Assembly (NCBI RefSeq): GCF_007785775.2
Contig: NZ_VNIK02000004.1
Location: 1 to 64,000 of the forward strand
Origin: Flagellimonas hadalis
GTDB lineage: Bacteria; Bacteroidota; Bacteroidia; Flavobacteriales; Flavobacteriaceae
DNA: 64,000 bases
Direction of reading: 5' to 3'
Shown: piece after piece, positions 16,875 to 26,900 of the stretch
Position numbering within the stretch: the stretch's first letter is position 1
Layout of the letters: every line of letters starts with the position of its first letter
Notes under the pieces: model-generated
Databases searched by the model: none
The model's input: only the letters and a program-made list of their open reading frames with translations
Told to the model about the DNA's origin: nothing
Program-made: the position numbers and the translations under genes

Positions 16875-18017
16875 TTAACCTGCAATCTTTTTGCCCTTTT
16901 CTTTTTTTAACCCGAACAAGGGATGCAGCCATGGAATCCTCAGAATGACAATATCGTAGATCAACCAACTGATGCCAAAGGTGCCCACGATCAATAGAAA
17001 TGCCTTTGGCAAAAGGCCCCAATCCAGATCCATGAGATAGTAAGCAATGCCCACGGTCACGGTTTGGTGCAGGATGTAGAAGGGATAAACTGCCCGGTTG
17101 GCATAGGCAAGACCTTTGCTGGGTCTGTTCAGACATTGTGCGGCGTAGGCGAACAACACCAATATCCAGGACCAAATGTTCACTACTTTCAACAGGGCTT
17201 CGGTAAAATGGATCACATAGCCGTCCTCAAAAAGCAACCAGATAATCACTTGGCCCGAAAAAGCCACTATGCCGATCACAAGCGCTTTGTGCTTCAATTG
17301 GGGCAGACTTTCCCAGAATATGTTTCCGGTCGCGATCAGGACAAATCCATAGAAAAATAGAATGATATTGAAAATGATGGTGAACCAATCATCGACCAGG
17401 GCATGGGTCACTGGAAAAAAAGGCTCCACCAAGGCTTCTACAAAGTAGAGTGGGATTACAAAAAGATAGATTCTCAGGGGTTTTTGGAGCATTCTTTTGA
17501 CCCCATCGATAAACTTGGTGCCATGATTTCTCAAGTAAATGAATAGCGGCGAAAGCACCCAGGAGAACAGCAACAGATAAGGTAAGAACCAGAGGTGGTG
17601 CCAACTCAGGTTCCCTTCGGGGTACACCCCATCGAAAGCCACGGACGTGTAATATTGAAGGTATGAACCTGAATAAGTACCTTCCGCCAAACGTTCAAAA
17701 TAGACTTGGGGTGGGACAATGAGCAACATCCCCGCAACCAGTGGGATGCCCAGTCGGAGGAAACGTTCCCAGGCAAATTTCCCCAAGGTCCTTTTGCCGA
17801 GGGCATAGTAAGTGCCCATTCCGGAAATGGTAAAGAGTATGGGTAGTCGCCATTGGTTCAGGAACCACATGGGCCAACGCAGCCAATCGTAGATCACATT
17901 GTTCTTCACATGCCAGCCCCAAGGGACAAAGAACATGCCCACGTGATAAAAAATAAGCAACCCAAATACAATGACCCGCAACCAGTCGAGATCATAACGT
18001 CTTATCGTTTTTTCCAT
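16875..18017 (-). CDS. Acyltransferase-3 family membrane protein
   Basis: 380 residues with about ten transmembrane helices. The N-terminus RRYDLDWLRVIVFGLLIFYH carries the Arg and His typical of the AT3 family, followed by LFTISGMGTYYALGKR. Members O-acylate sugars, lipids or peptides across the inner membrane using acyl-CoA. The cargo is unknown. It lies downstream of an AraC-type membrane regulator on the same strand, with a 92-base gap, so it may be regulated separately. Confidence 0.85.
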   Translation of the reverse strand: MEKTIRRYDLDWLRVIVFGLLIFYHVGMFFVPWGWHVKNNVIYDWLRWPMWFLNQWRLPILFTISGMGTYYALGKRTLGKFAWERFLRLGIPLVAGMLLIVPPQVYFERLAEGTYSGSYLQYYTSVAFDGVYPEGNLSWHHLWFLPYLLLFSWVLSPLFIYLRNHGTKFIDGVKRMLQKPLRIYLFVIPLYFVEALVEPFFPVTHALVDDWFTIIFNIILFFYGFVLIATGNIFWESLPQLKHKALVIGIVAFSGQVIIWLLFEDGYVIHFTEALLKVVNIWSWILVLFAYAAQCLNRPSKGLAYANRAVYPFYILHQTVTVGIAYYLMDLDWGLLPKAFLLIVGTFGISWLIYDIVILRIPWLHPLFGLKKEKGKKIAG

Positions 18018-18109
18018 TTTGATGAATTTTGGCCAAAGATGGGAAGTGTGTTTGTAAATCGCTTGATTTTAGGTCCGTGCAAATGTCCTGAATTACAATT
18101 TGGGAGAAA

Positions 18110-19285
18110 TTAGACCGTTTTTTGCCCGTTTTTCTGCTTCACAAAGGCAGATGGCGATTGGCCCACATGTTTGCTGAAGGCACTGTAAAAGGCAGATTTG
18201 GACCTGAAGCCCACTGTTTGGCCAATGGCCTCTACCGTAAGATGGGAAAAGTCAGGGTCCACCAACCTACTTTTGGAAAGCACAATCCTTTTTTGGTTGA
18301 TGTAGTCGTTAAAGTTCATCCCTGTTTGTGAATTGATCAATTTGGATACGGTATTGGCATTGGTGCCCAGTTTTTCTGCCAGATTTTTCAGGGACGCACC
18401 CTGATCTGAATAATAAGTAGTCTCGTTCAGGAACTGCTCAATGGTTTCAAATTCGATGGAACTGCCTGCGAGGGTCTCGTATTTGTCAGCAATCCATGAT
18501 TTTTCGAAAAAGCGGGATTCCGAAAGAATGAAGAAAGAAGTGACAAATATGGTTAAGGTGTGGATCATGCCAATATAATGGTCCCCACCATCGTCATCAA
18601 AATTGAAAAAGATGAAAAACAGGGTCAGCGACAGGATAAAGGATATGATCACGGTATTCTGCGAAAAAAGATACTTGTCCAGTTTGATGTTCTTGGCGGA
18701 CACCCAACCATTTGTTTTCGCTTTCAAGACCAGACGAAAAGTCAAGACCAAGTATAACGAGCAACTGAACAGGATCAACCACCGGAACTTATCTTTTATG
18801 ATGTGATAGGAGTGGTTCACCCCATCAGGAATGTCCAAAAAACCAAGATTTTGATAATAGGCGCCCAAATAGGCATTGATTTTCACTTCGATGGGACTCA
18901 CATAATAATAGATCTGTGACAGGGCATAGGCCACGGGCAGCAAAAAATGGAACCAGTGTTTTTTCAGGGTTATGGGCTTACGCTCAAGTAGGGCATAGAG
19001 GAAAAAATACAGTGTAGGAAAAATGAGTAGCACTAAGGGTTCTGTGGAATCGTTGAACCCCATCACATATTTTATGAGTCCTGTATAGCATAGGTACACA
19101 TCCAGAAATACAAAACATTGTACCAGTAACATCCAACCAAAGAACAAAATGGCGGACCTTCTTTTGGCCCTGATAAAAATGACCAATGTCAGAAAAAACC
19201 CCTGGACAATTCCAAGCAGCATGATGTGGGACGCAAGGTTGTGGCGTATCGGGATCTGGTCAAGTAGGGCCTCGAGGCTGTTCAT
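18110..19285 (-). CDS. Membrane-anchored AraC-family regulator
   Basis: 391 residues. The N-terminal two thirds carry about seven transmembrane helices (for example LGIVQGFFLTLVIFIRAK and AILFFGWMLLVQCFVFLDVY). A C-terminal AraC/XylS domain (about 285-385) follows, with FNDYINQKRI and the second helix-turn-helix TVEAIGQTVGFRSKSAFYSAFSK. Such 7TM-AraC proteins are common in Bacteroidota and are thought to sense membrane or envelope cues. The start lies one base after the phosphoesterase stop, so the two genes are translated from one mRNA. Confidence 0.9.
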   Translation of the reverse strand: MNSLEALLDQIPIRHNLASHIMLLGIVQGFFLTLVIFIRAKRRSAILFFGWMLLVQCFVFLDVYLCYTGLIKYVMGFNDSTEPLVLLIFPTLYFFLYALLERKPITLKKHWFHFLLPVAYALSQIYYYVSPIEVKINAYLGAYYQNLGFLDIPDGVNHSYHIIKDKFRWLILFSCSLYLVLTFRLVLKAKTNGWVSAKNIKLDKYLFSQNTVIISFILSLTLFFIFFNFDDDGGDHYIGMIHTLTIFVTSFFILSESRFFEKSWIADKYETLAGSSIEFETIEQFLNETTYYSDQGASLKNLAEKLGTNANTVSKLINSQTGMNFNDYINQKRIVLSKSRLVDPDFSHLTVEAIGQTVGFRSKSAFYSAFSKHVGQSPSAFVKQKNGQKTV

Positions 19286-19286
19286 G

Positions 19287-20183
19287 TCAAGGAGCTATAT
19301 AGTCCGATAAATTTTCGGGTCCTTCCAGCAAGACCCGTACAATTTGTAGCGTACCGTCCGCCTTGGTGGCAATGTGCCATTTGATGAGCGAAATCTGGCC
19401 GTTTTCAATCTCCAATCCTGTGATGCTCCGTGGGTGCACGCAACTCCCGTCGTTGAAAAAGGGAATCTGTCCCGGTTCGGGGAACCGGGGCCTGTGGGTA
19501 TGCCCAGCAATGGTGAGCAGCATGTTTTTCCTCAAGATCCAGCGTTTGATGCGTTTTTCAATGCGGATGAGCTCTTTGTAGTTCTTTGCAGGGCTAGTGG
19601 GGTCCGCAATGCCCACTACCTGTAGCGGTTTCCAGAGTATTCTTACCAAGAACCTTCCGATGCGCCAGCACACATAGTTCCACCAATCGGCTTGGTGGCC
19701 ATGGGTGCAGAATATCTCCTGTCCAGTTTCCTCGTGCTTCAAGATAAGGGCCTCATGATAGGTGATCCCTTCAAAAAGGGCCTTATCGGAACCGTCAATG
19801 GGCTCAAAATAATGGGAAAGGTGTTTTTTTACGTAATTCTCATCCCGATAGACCATGTCGTGGTTGCCCCAAAGCATGTGCAACCGTTTTTCCAAATGGA
19901 ACTGGCGCAGCAATTGGTATACATTTTTATGGGCCTCGATCAAGGCCTCGAAACTGATGTTTTCCCAAAGTTCATCCCCATCGCCAAGTTCACAATAGTG
20001 GAAACCTTCCCTGTAATAATGGTTCAGGGCGTGGAAATAGATGTTCCTGTTGTTCGCAAAATCATCCGCAAAACTATTGTCCCCCCTGTGGCAATCACTG
20101 AAGAAGATAAACTTGGAAGTGTCGTCAAAAGAGATGGCCTTGGCATTCTCGTAGGCCCGGTCCAATCTTGTGGTGGATGACAT
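19287..20183 (-). CDS. Calcineurin-like metallophosphoesterase
   Basis: A 298-residue cytosolic enzyme with the full metallophosphoesterase motif set: FFSDCHRGDN (DxH), ELGDGDELWEN (GDxxD-like), WGNHDMV (GNHD), CTHGHQADWW (GH) and IAGHTHRPRF (GHxH). The pattern is closest to the LpxH/UDP-diacylglucosamine hydrolase-like branch, but the length exceeds LpxH and the substrate is not certain. It is the first gene of a minus-strand pair with the AraC-type regulator. Confidence 0.85.
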   Translation of the reverse strand: MSSTTRLDRAYENAKAISFDDTSKFIFFSDCHRGDNSFADDFANNRNIYFHALNHYYREGFHYCELGDGDELWENISFEALIEAHKNVYQLLRQFHLEKRLHMLWGNHDMVYRDENYVKKHLSHYFEPIDGSDKALFEGITYHEALILKHEETGQEIFCTHGHQADWWNYVCWRIGRFLVRILWKPLQVVGIADPTSPAKNYKELIRIEKRIKRWILRKNMLLTIAGHTHRPRFPEPGQIPFFNDGSCVHPRSITGLEIENGQISLIKWHIATKADGTLQIVRVLLEGPENLSDYIAP

Positions 20184-20266
20184 GGGTTAAATTTTACCAA
20201 ATATCCTCAAAAATGGCAATTAATCCATAAAGATGAGCATGGAATGAAATGCATTTTTTCTTTTTG

Positions 20267-20274
20267 TAACTTTA
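20267..20274 (+). promoter_or_regulatory. -7-like box for the GAF-domain gene
   Basis: TAACTTTA has one mismatch to TAnnTTTG. It lies downstream of the longest-frame ATG (20244) and 27 bases upstream of the ATG at 20301, favouring the latter as the start. Confidence 0.4.
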
Positions 20275-20300
20275 CGGACTCAATCTCGACTAACGCTTGT

Positions 20301-22676
20301 ATGAAGCAGGATAAAGGTATGGAAAGCCCTGTGGTTCAGTTGGTAAGTTTCAATAAACTCTTGGAGCATTACGATGAACAGCTTAAAAGTCCTAATAGAC
20401 ATTTGGCGGAGCGTGCCAAATATGTGTTGGACGCACAGGCCCCTTACCCCATACTGAGGGAAGGGTTCAGTGATCTTTCGCTTTTGGAAGAACACAAGTA
20501 TGTGATCAAGATCATTCTGGAGGATACCTTTGCCCCCATGCTCACCAATAATGAGATCAAGACGGCCACCACGGCTTTTGAGGATTTGGTGTTCAACTCT
20601 TCGGAGCGTTTTCAAAAACTGTTGAAAGAAGCGGGGGAAGGTTTTCAACCGCAAATCCACAACTTGCCCATGGAGTACAACTACATCATGAAATGTAGTG
20701 TGATCCTAAAGTTCCATTACGGGTACAATCTCGATTTTAAGCGTCCCCTTTTCTATGATATTCCGGATGCCAATGGGGTAATGAACCGCTATCGCATCAT
20801 GTACAATGCGGATTTTATGGAGGTGCTTCCCACCGAAAAGGCAAAGGAACTCACGAAGGACGATGTGGATGAACTCTTGGCAAGTTTTGACAACCTTGAC
20901 CTGTGGAAGGAAAAAATCCCACCTAATAGTTTTATTGCCAAGGGGTTCATCATTTCCAATATGTTCGATGTGACCGCGGAGCATTCCATATCGGAGATAA
21001 AATCAACCTTGATCGGAGGCAAGAAAAAGGAGAACGAATCTTTTATGGAGAGTTTTCAGAACACGTTCCGATCGTTGTTCCGATTAAAGGATATCAATGT
21101 TGGTTTTGCGGGATATGATTCCAATGCCAACAACTTTTTCAAGATCTATGGCAAGGGAATGGAAAGCTATGTCCTGAACGGTAAGGATCTTGAATCCTGT
21201 GACGTCATGCTATGCGATCATTCACACGGGAAGTTGTTCAAGGAAGGAAAATATTTTGCCATTTCCAACGTGGAGAAATATTTCAAAAAATCGGAAGGCA
21301 ATGTCCAGCCCTATAAAAACCTCATGGAACAAGGCATACAGAGTGCCATATTGGCCCCTATCTCCGTGAATGGGAATCTCTTGGGGGTATTGGAACTTGT
21401 TTCCAAAAAGGCCAATGAGCTGAACAGCGTGAATGCCAACAAACTGGACGATGTGATGCCCTATATCATCTCTGCCGTGATGCGGACCATTGAGGAAGAG
21501 GAAAACCTGATAGATGCCGTGATCCAGCATGAGTGTACCACGGTACACCCATCAGTATATTGGAAGTTCCAGGAAGAGGCCAAGCGTTTCATGGCCGATG
21601 AACTGGCCGGCAACCAGCCCATTTTTAGGGAAATTGTGTTCAAGGATGTTTATCCACTCTATGGTCAGATCGATATCAAGGATTCTTCCAAGGAAAGGAA
21701 CCTGTCCATCCAAAGAGATCTGATGATCCAACTTTCGGAAATCAATGAGATACTGAAAGAAGCGGTCAAATCGTACGGACTTCCCATATATGAAGAGCTC
21801 ATGTTCCGGGTCAACAGTTATCTGGAAGAAGTGCGGGAGTCCCTTTTTACCCATACCGAGCAGGCGGTGTTCGATTTTGTGAAGGAAGAGATTGACCCTG
21901 TCTTCAAACACTTCAAGAAAGAGGACAAGCACCTCAAGGCACTCATTGGGGAATATGAGAAAAAGATAGATAGTACCACGGAGTCCTATTACGACCACCG
22001 CCGCAATTACGACGAAAGCGTAATGGAAGCCAACATGCAGTTGGCCGCAATTCTGGACAAAAAACAGGAAGAAGCCCAAGCCATGTTCCCACACTATTTT
22101 GAGCGGTACAAGACCGATGGGGTAGAGCACAACATGTACATTGGCAGTTCCATTGCAAGGGACCGGGTTTTTGACAATCTGTATCTGAGCAACCTCAGGC
22201 TTTGGCAACTTCAGGTGATGTGCGAAATGGAGAACAAATACTATGCGCTCAAATCCAAATTGCCCGTAAAACTGGATGTGGCCTCCCTTATTTTGGTGTA
22301 CAGCACTTCCTTGGCCATACGTTTCCGCATGGATGAAAAGCGTTTTGATGTGGACGGGACCTACAATGCCAGGTATGAGGTCATCAAAAAGCGGATAGAC
22401 AAGTCGTACATCAAAGGCACCAATGAGCGATTGACCCAAAAAGGGAAACTTTCCATAGTATATTCCCAACGTAAGGACGAAAGGGAGTATATGCGTTACC
22501 TACGGTTCCTAAAAGCGAAGGGCTACTTTACCAACAACATTGAGATCGTAGAACTGGAGGGACTCCAAGGGGTGACGGGACTCAAGGCCATTCGGGCAGA
22601 AATACTCTACAAAAAGGATAAAAAATCCGAGCGTACCTATACGTACGATGACCTTATGGAGGAGTTAAGGTCGTAA
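20301..22676 (+). CDS. Large GAF-domain protein of unknown function
   Basis: About 791 residues from MKQDKGMESPVVQ. No signal peptide or transmembrane helix is seen, so it is cytosolic. A GAF-type domain sits around residues 245-420 (FAGYDSNANNFFKIYG, QSAILAPISVNGNLLGVLELVSK). The region before it is all-alpha, and the C-terminal half is long helical or coiled-coil with many charged residues. No kinase, cyclase, GGDEF or DNA-binding domain is recognisable, so its output is unknown. It converges on the HD-PycTM gene with three bases between the stops. Large GAF proteins of this build occur across Flavobacteriia. Confidence 0.7.
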   Translation: MKQDKGMESPVVQLVSFNKLLEHYDEQLKSPNRHLAERAKYVLDAQAPYPILREGFSDLSLLEEHKYVIKIILEDTFAPMLTNNEIKTATTAFEDLVFNSSERFQKLLKEAGEGFQPQIHNLPMEYNYIMKCSVILKFHYGYNLDFKRPLFYDIPDANGVMNRYRIMYNADFMEVLPTEKAKELTKDDVDELLASFDNLDLWKEKIPPNSFIAKGFIISNMFDVTAEHSISEIKSTLIGGKKKENESFMESFQNTFRSLFRLKDINVGFAGYDSNANNFFKIYGKGMESYVLNGKDLESCDVMLCDHSHGKLFKEGKYFAISNVEKYFKKSEGNVQPYKNLMEQGIQSAILAPISVNGNLLGVLELVSKKANELNSVNANKLDDVMPYIISAVMRTIEEEENLIDAVIQHECTTVHPSVYWKFQEEAKRFMADELAGNQPIFREIVFKDVYPLYGQIDIKDSSKERNLSIQRDLMIQLSEINEILKEAVKSYGLPIYEELMFRVNSYLEEVRESLFTHTEQAVFDFVKEEIDPVFKHFKKEDKHLKALIGEYEKKIDSTTESYYDHRRNYDESVMEANMQLAAILDKKQEEAQAMFPHYFERYKTDGVEHNMYIGSSIARDRVFDNLYLSNLRLWQLQVMCEMENKYYALKSKLPVKLDVASLILVYSTSLAIRFRMDEKRFDVDGTYNARYEVIKKRIDKSYIKGTNERLTQKGKLSIVYSQRKDEREYMRYLRFLKAKGYFTNNIEIVELEGLQGVTGLKAIRAEILYKKDKKSERTYTYDDLMEELRS

Positions 22677-22679
22677 TCG

Positions 22680-23888
22680 TCAAAAAGTTATTTGGTCTGG
22701 ACCAAAAAAGCGAAAGGCAACGCCAAAAGCAATCACGGAGATGATCATTCCCAACATGAAAATGGTATACGTGATTCGGAGTATCTTGTATTTACGGTTC
22801 AGCACAAGCCCCAAATAATAAAGGTCTTTCGTTAGCGAGGAATACACGTATTCCTTGTCCTTGATCAGTTCCTGAAGAGCCCATTCATATTCCTCGAGCT
22901 TCATTTTATGGAAATTCCCGAAGAACAGTAGATTGACCCTTTTTTGCTCCACATCCTCTTTAGTGAACCTTCCACTAGTGATGTTGGGCCTAGTGGCCAA
23001 AACGGACAATACCATGGAGGCAACACTGAACAGGATGAGAACAAACGTTGGGTAGATGAGATAGGCATTGGAGGGATTGTCAAGTTTGGTGAGCAAGTTG
23101 GCCAGTACCAAAGAAATGATGATGGCATTAACGGACAACAGGATGTTTGACTTGGTGTCCGCAATGTCACTGAGTTTCAGATGGTTTTTGAGGGTCACAC
23201 GGTAAAGTGTCTGTATGCTCCGGTCTGGGCTTTCATTTTTGTACTTCGCCTTCAATGCCTCCTTTTTGGCTATGTTTTTTTCGGTTTTCTTTTCTTTGAG
23301 CAGTTGTTTTAAATTCCGTTCCTTGCCCTCCTCCCAATTTTCTTTGGCATAGTCGGTGTAAAAACTGTGGAGGTTTCGGAACATTTGGATGTTCTTGTCC
23401 CTCCAGTCCTTCGAGGAAAAATCGGCAATGCCGAGCAGTTTGAGTTCCTCCTTCAAATAATCCGTGGTTTCCCAGTAACTGCTTTGTGCAAAGTGGGACG
23501 TGTCGGCATCCTTGATGATTTCTTCCGATAAATTTTGTGGTTCATGCCCCATTTTCGTGGCCATGATAAGCTTACATATCTGAGTGATGCCCTTGGAATC
23601 ATATCCATTTTCCCCAAGAAACGAAGTCGCCATTTTACAGCTCGCCTCTTCATGGTTTTCCCGGTCTTCAACATAACCGATATCATGGAGCCAAGCGGCC
23701 AATAGCAATTGCTCATTTTCATCATCGCCCAGACTATAGAAGTTGAGCAATTCTTTAGTACTTTTAACAACACGTTGGGTATGTCGAAGGTTGTGGTATA
23801 AAAACCTGGGATCCAGTTTTTCCGTTAGCAATTTTGATGCAAAGCATTCAGTTTTTTCAACAATTTCCGACATAATCATATGTTTCAA
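22680..23888 (-). CDS. HD-domain protein with Pycsar-effector (PycTM) membrane domain
   Basis: 402 residues. The N-terminal HD phosphohydrolase domain has H36 (NLRHTQRV), H68-D69 (WLHDIGY), H79 and D127/D129 (IIKDADTSHF), a complete metal-site set. A charged linker (LLKEKKTEKNIAKKEALKAK) leads to a C-terminal membrane module (about 225-400) with three or four helices; its start DIADTKSNILLSVNAIIISL matches the PycTM family (formerly DUF5706) of Pycsar anti-phage effectors. No pyrimidine cyclase gene is adjacent. It may therefore have a housekeeping nucleotide-signalling role rather than defence. Start ambiguous among Met1, Met4 and Met6. Confidence 0.8.
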   Translation of the reverse strand: MKHMIMSEIVEKTECFASKLLTEKLDPRFLYHNLRHTQRVVKSTKELLNFYSLGDDENEQLLLAAWLHDIGYVEDRENHEEASCKMATSFLGENGYDSKGITQICKLIMATKMGHEPQNLSEEIIKDADTSHFAQSSYWETTDYLKEELKLLGIADFSSKDWRDKNIQMFRNLHSFYTDYAKENWEEGKERNLKQLLKEKKTEKNIAKKEALKAKYKNESPDRSIQTLYRVTLKNHLKLSDIADTKSNILLSVNAIIISLVLANLLTKLDNPSNAYLIYPTFVLILFSVASMVLSVLATRPNITSGRFTKEDVEQKRVNLLFFGNFHKMKLEEYEWALQELIKDKEYVYSSLTKDLYYLGLVLNRKYKILRITYTIFMLGMIISVIAFGVAFRFFGPDQITF

Positions 23889-23923
23889 TAATCCAAATTA
23901 CAAAATTTTGGAATCAACCTCAT

Positions 23924-26900
23924 GTGGATATGGTTAAACATTACTTACTCTTCCTTCTGATTGCCTTGGTCTGCGGTTGCGCCACCTATGAAACCAAATA
24001 TGCAGCACCTTTTTCCGGCAAGGAAACGTCCGATAATAAGGAATTGGAGCACACTTTTTATTTGATCGGTGATGCCGGACAATCCCCCATGGGAGAACTT
24101 AACCCTACCTTGAAAAGGTTCAAGTCTGTTCTGGAAAGTGCCAACAAAAATAGTACCGTGATTTTCTTGGGGGACAATATTTACCCGGCAGGATTTGTGG
24201 ACGAAAAAGATGATGCCGAAGGGAACGAACGATCCAAGCACTATTTGGACGCCCAGTTGAGTACGCTGGAATCGTTCAAAGGGAAGGCCATTTTCATACC
24301 GGGAAACCACGATTGGTACAGCGATGGATTGGATGGTTTGGAAAGGGAAGAGGATTACATTAAAGAAGCATTGGGCGATAAGGATGCATTCCAGCCCAAA
24401 AATGGTTGCCCTGTGGAATTCATGGATATTAGTGACAAGGTCATGGTCATTGCCATTGACACGGAATGGTACCTGACGGATTGGGACAAACATCCCACCA
24501 TGAACGACAAGTGCGAGATCAAGGACAGGGGCCGGTTTTTTGAGGAACTGGAAAGCGAGATCAAGAAAAATTTGGACAAGACCGTGATCATTGCCCTGCA
24601 CCACCCCATGTTCACCTATGGCTCCCATGGTGGGCAGTTTTCGTTCGAACAGCATCTCTATCCCAGTGGAGGCAAGGTACCCCTTCCCGTTTTGGGAACA
24701 GTGGCCAATTTTCTGCGGAAAACCTCCGGAGCCACAGTGGAAGATCTTTCCAATAAAAAATACAACGAGCTGAAAAAGAGGATACTGACACTTTCCCAAT
24801 TTTCCGAAAAGGTCATTTTTGTGTCTGGGCATGAGCATACCCTCCAATACATAGAGGAATACGGGAAACCACAGATAGTGAGTGGTTCGGGGGCCAAGAC
24901 GGGTGCCACAAGATTGTTGAACGGAAGTAAGTTTTCAACAGGGAAAAATGGGTATGCCATCCTAAAAGTCTTCAAAGATGGTTCGTCCGTTGTGGATTTT
25001 TATGGAGCGGATGATGCTTCGGAGGAATTGCTCTTCCACACCCAGGTGCTTCCCAAAGACAAGTCCACGGCAATGACCGGACTTTCCAAAGAATTTCCTC
25101 CCTATGTGGAAGCATCGGTCTATACCGAGGAAGAAGTGGACAAAAGTGGGTTCCACAAATGGCTTTGGGGTGAACGTTACAGAAAATACTATGCCACAAA
25201 GGTCAAGGCACCCACTGTGGACCTGGATACCCTTTTCGGAGGATTGAAGGTGGTGCGCAAAGGGGGGGGCAACCAGTCCAGTTCCCTTCGTTTGGAAGAT
25301 GAAAAAGGAAAGCAATATGTGATGCGGGACCTCAGAAAGAGTGCAGAGCGGTACCTGCAGGCCATGGCTTTCCAAGATCAGTACATCATAGGTCAGTTTG
25401 AGGACACCTTCACCGAAGAATTGCTATTGGATCTTTATACGGGGGCCCACCCTTATGCGCCCTTCGCCATGGGCAAACTCTCCGATGCCGTCGGTCTCTA
25501 TCACACCAATCCCACCTTATATTATGTGCCCAAACAATCTGTTTTGGGCGATTTCAATTCGGAATTTGGGGATGGTCTCTATATGATCGAGGAACACGTT
25601 TCCGATGAGCACGACGACCTTGAAAGTTTTGGACGGACGAAGAAAATTGAAAGCACTTACGACCTTATCGATAAATTAAGGGAAGATGAAAAATACAGCA
25701 TCGACCAAAAGGAATATGCCAAGGCGCGTTTGTTCGATATCCTTATCGGGGATTGGGACCGCCATGTGGACCAATGGCGATGGGCCGAGTTCGAGACCGA
25801 AGATGGAAACAAGGTGTTCAAGCCAATTCCCAGGGACAGGGACCAAGTTTTTTCCCGATGGGGCGATGGGCTGATCATGAATTTTGGTTCAAGGGCGGTA
25901 CCGGCACTCCGTATTTTTGAAGGCTTCCATAAAGAGATTAGGAGCGTGAAGGGCTTCACATCATCACCCAGGACCTTTGCCCTCGATATGGCCCTCTTGT
26001 CGGAAACATCGATGGACGTCTGGGTCGAGCAGGCCAAGTTCATCCAAGAGCATATTGACGAAGCGGTGATCGATCGGGCCTTTTTGGATTTTCCAGAGGA
26101 AGTAAGGGATGAAACCCTTGCCGAGATCAAGGATATCCTATTGGCAAGAAAAGAGAACCTCGTGGAGACCGCAAAGGAATATTTTTCCGTGCTGAACAAA
26201 TACAGCGTGGTGACCGGGACGGACAAGGACGACCATTTCAAAGTGGTTTCACTGCCGGATGGAAAAGTGGAAGTATGGGGACATCGCATCAAAGGAGGCG
26301 AGATCAAGGACCCGTTTTTCCATAAAGTGTACGACCCTTCATACACCAAGGAGATTTGGCTCTACGGGTTGGATGATGATGACGTTTTTGAAGTGGCCAC
26401 GGAATCTTCCAAAATAAAGGTGCGCATAATCGGCGGGCAGAACAATGATGTGTACCAGATTTCTGAAAAGTCAAAAAAAACGTTTGTGTATGATTCCAAG
26501 GCAAAGGATAACACCTATGATGAAGCGTATGGAGGGAAAATAAACCGTCTGGACGATTACGACACCAACACATACGATTTCCTAAAGATAAAGGCCAGCA
26601 ACAACCAAATACTGCCGACCATTGGCTTCAATCCGGATGATGGCTTGCGTATCGGGCTGACGGATACTTACACGTTCAATGGGTTCAGGAAGAACCCGTT
26701 CACCCAGCAACATACCTTCAATGCCGCCTATTATTTCGCCACCAAGGGGTATGATCTGGGGTACAAGGGAGAATTTGCGCATGTTTTTGAAAATGTCAAC
26801 ATGGAATTGAACGCAAGGTTCACCAGTCCCAACTTCACGCTCAACTTTTTTGGTTTTGGAAATGAGACCGTGAACAATGATGACGACGACCCTTTGGGCC

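Noticed and set aside
21552..22469. 305-codon open frame antisense to the GAF-domain gene
   Set aside because: Shadow of the coding strand; composition is hydrophobic/His-rich without any motif.
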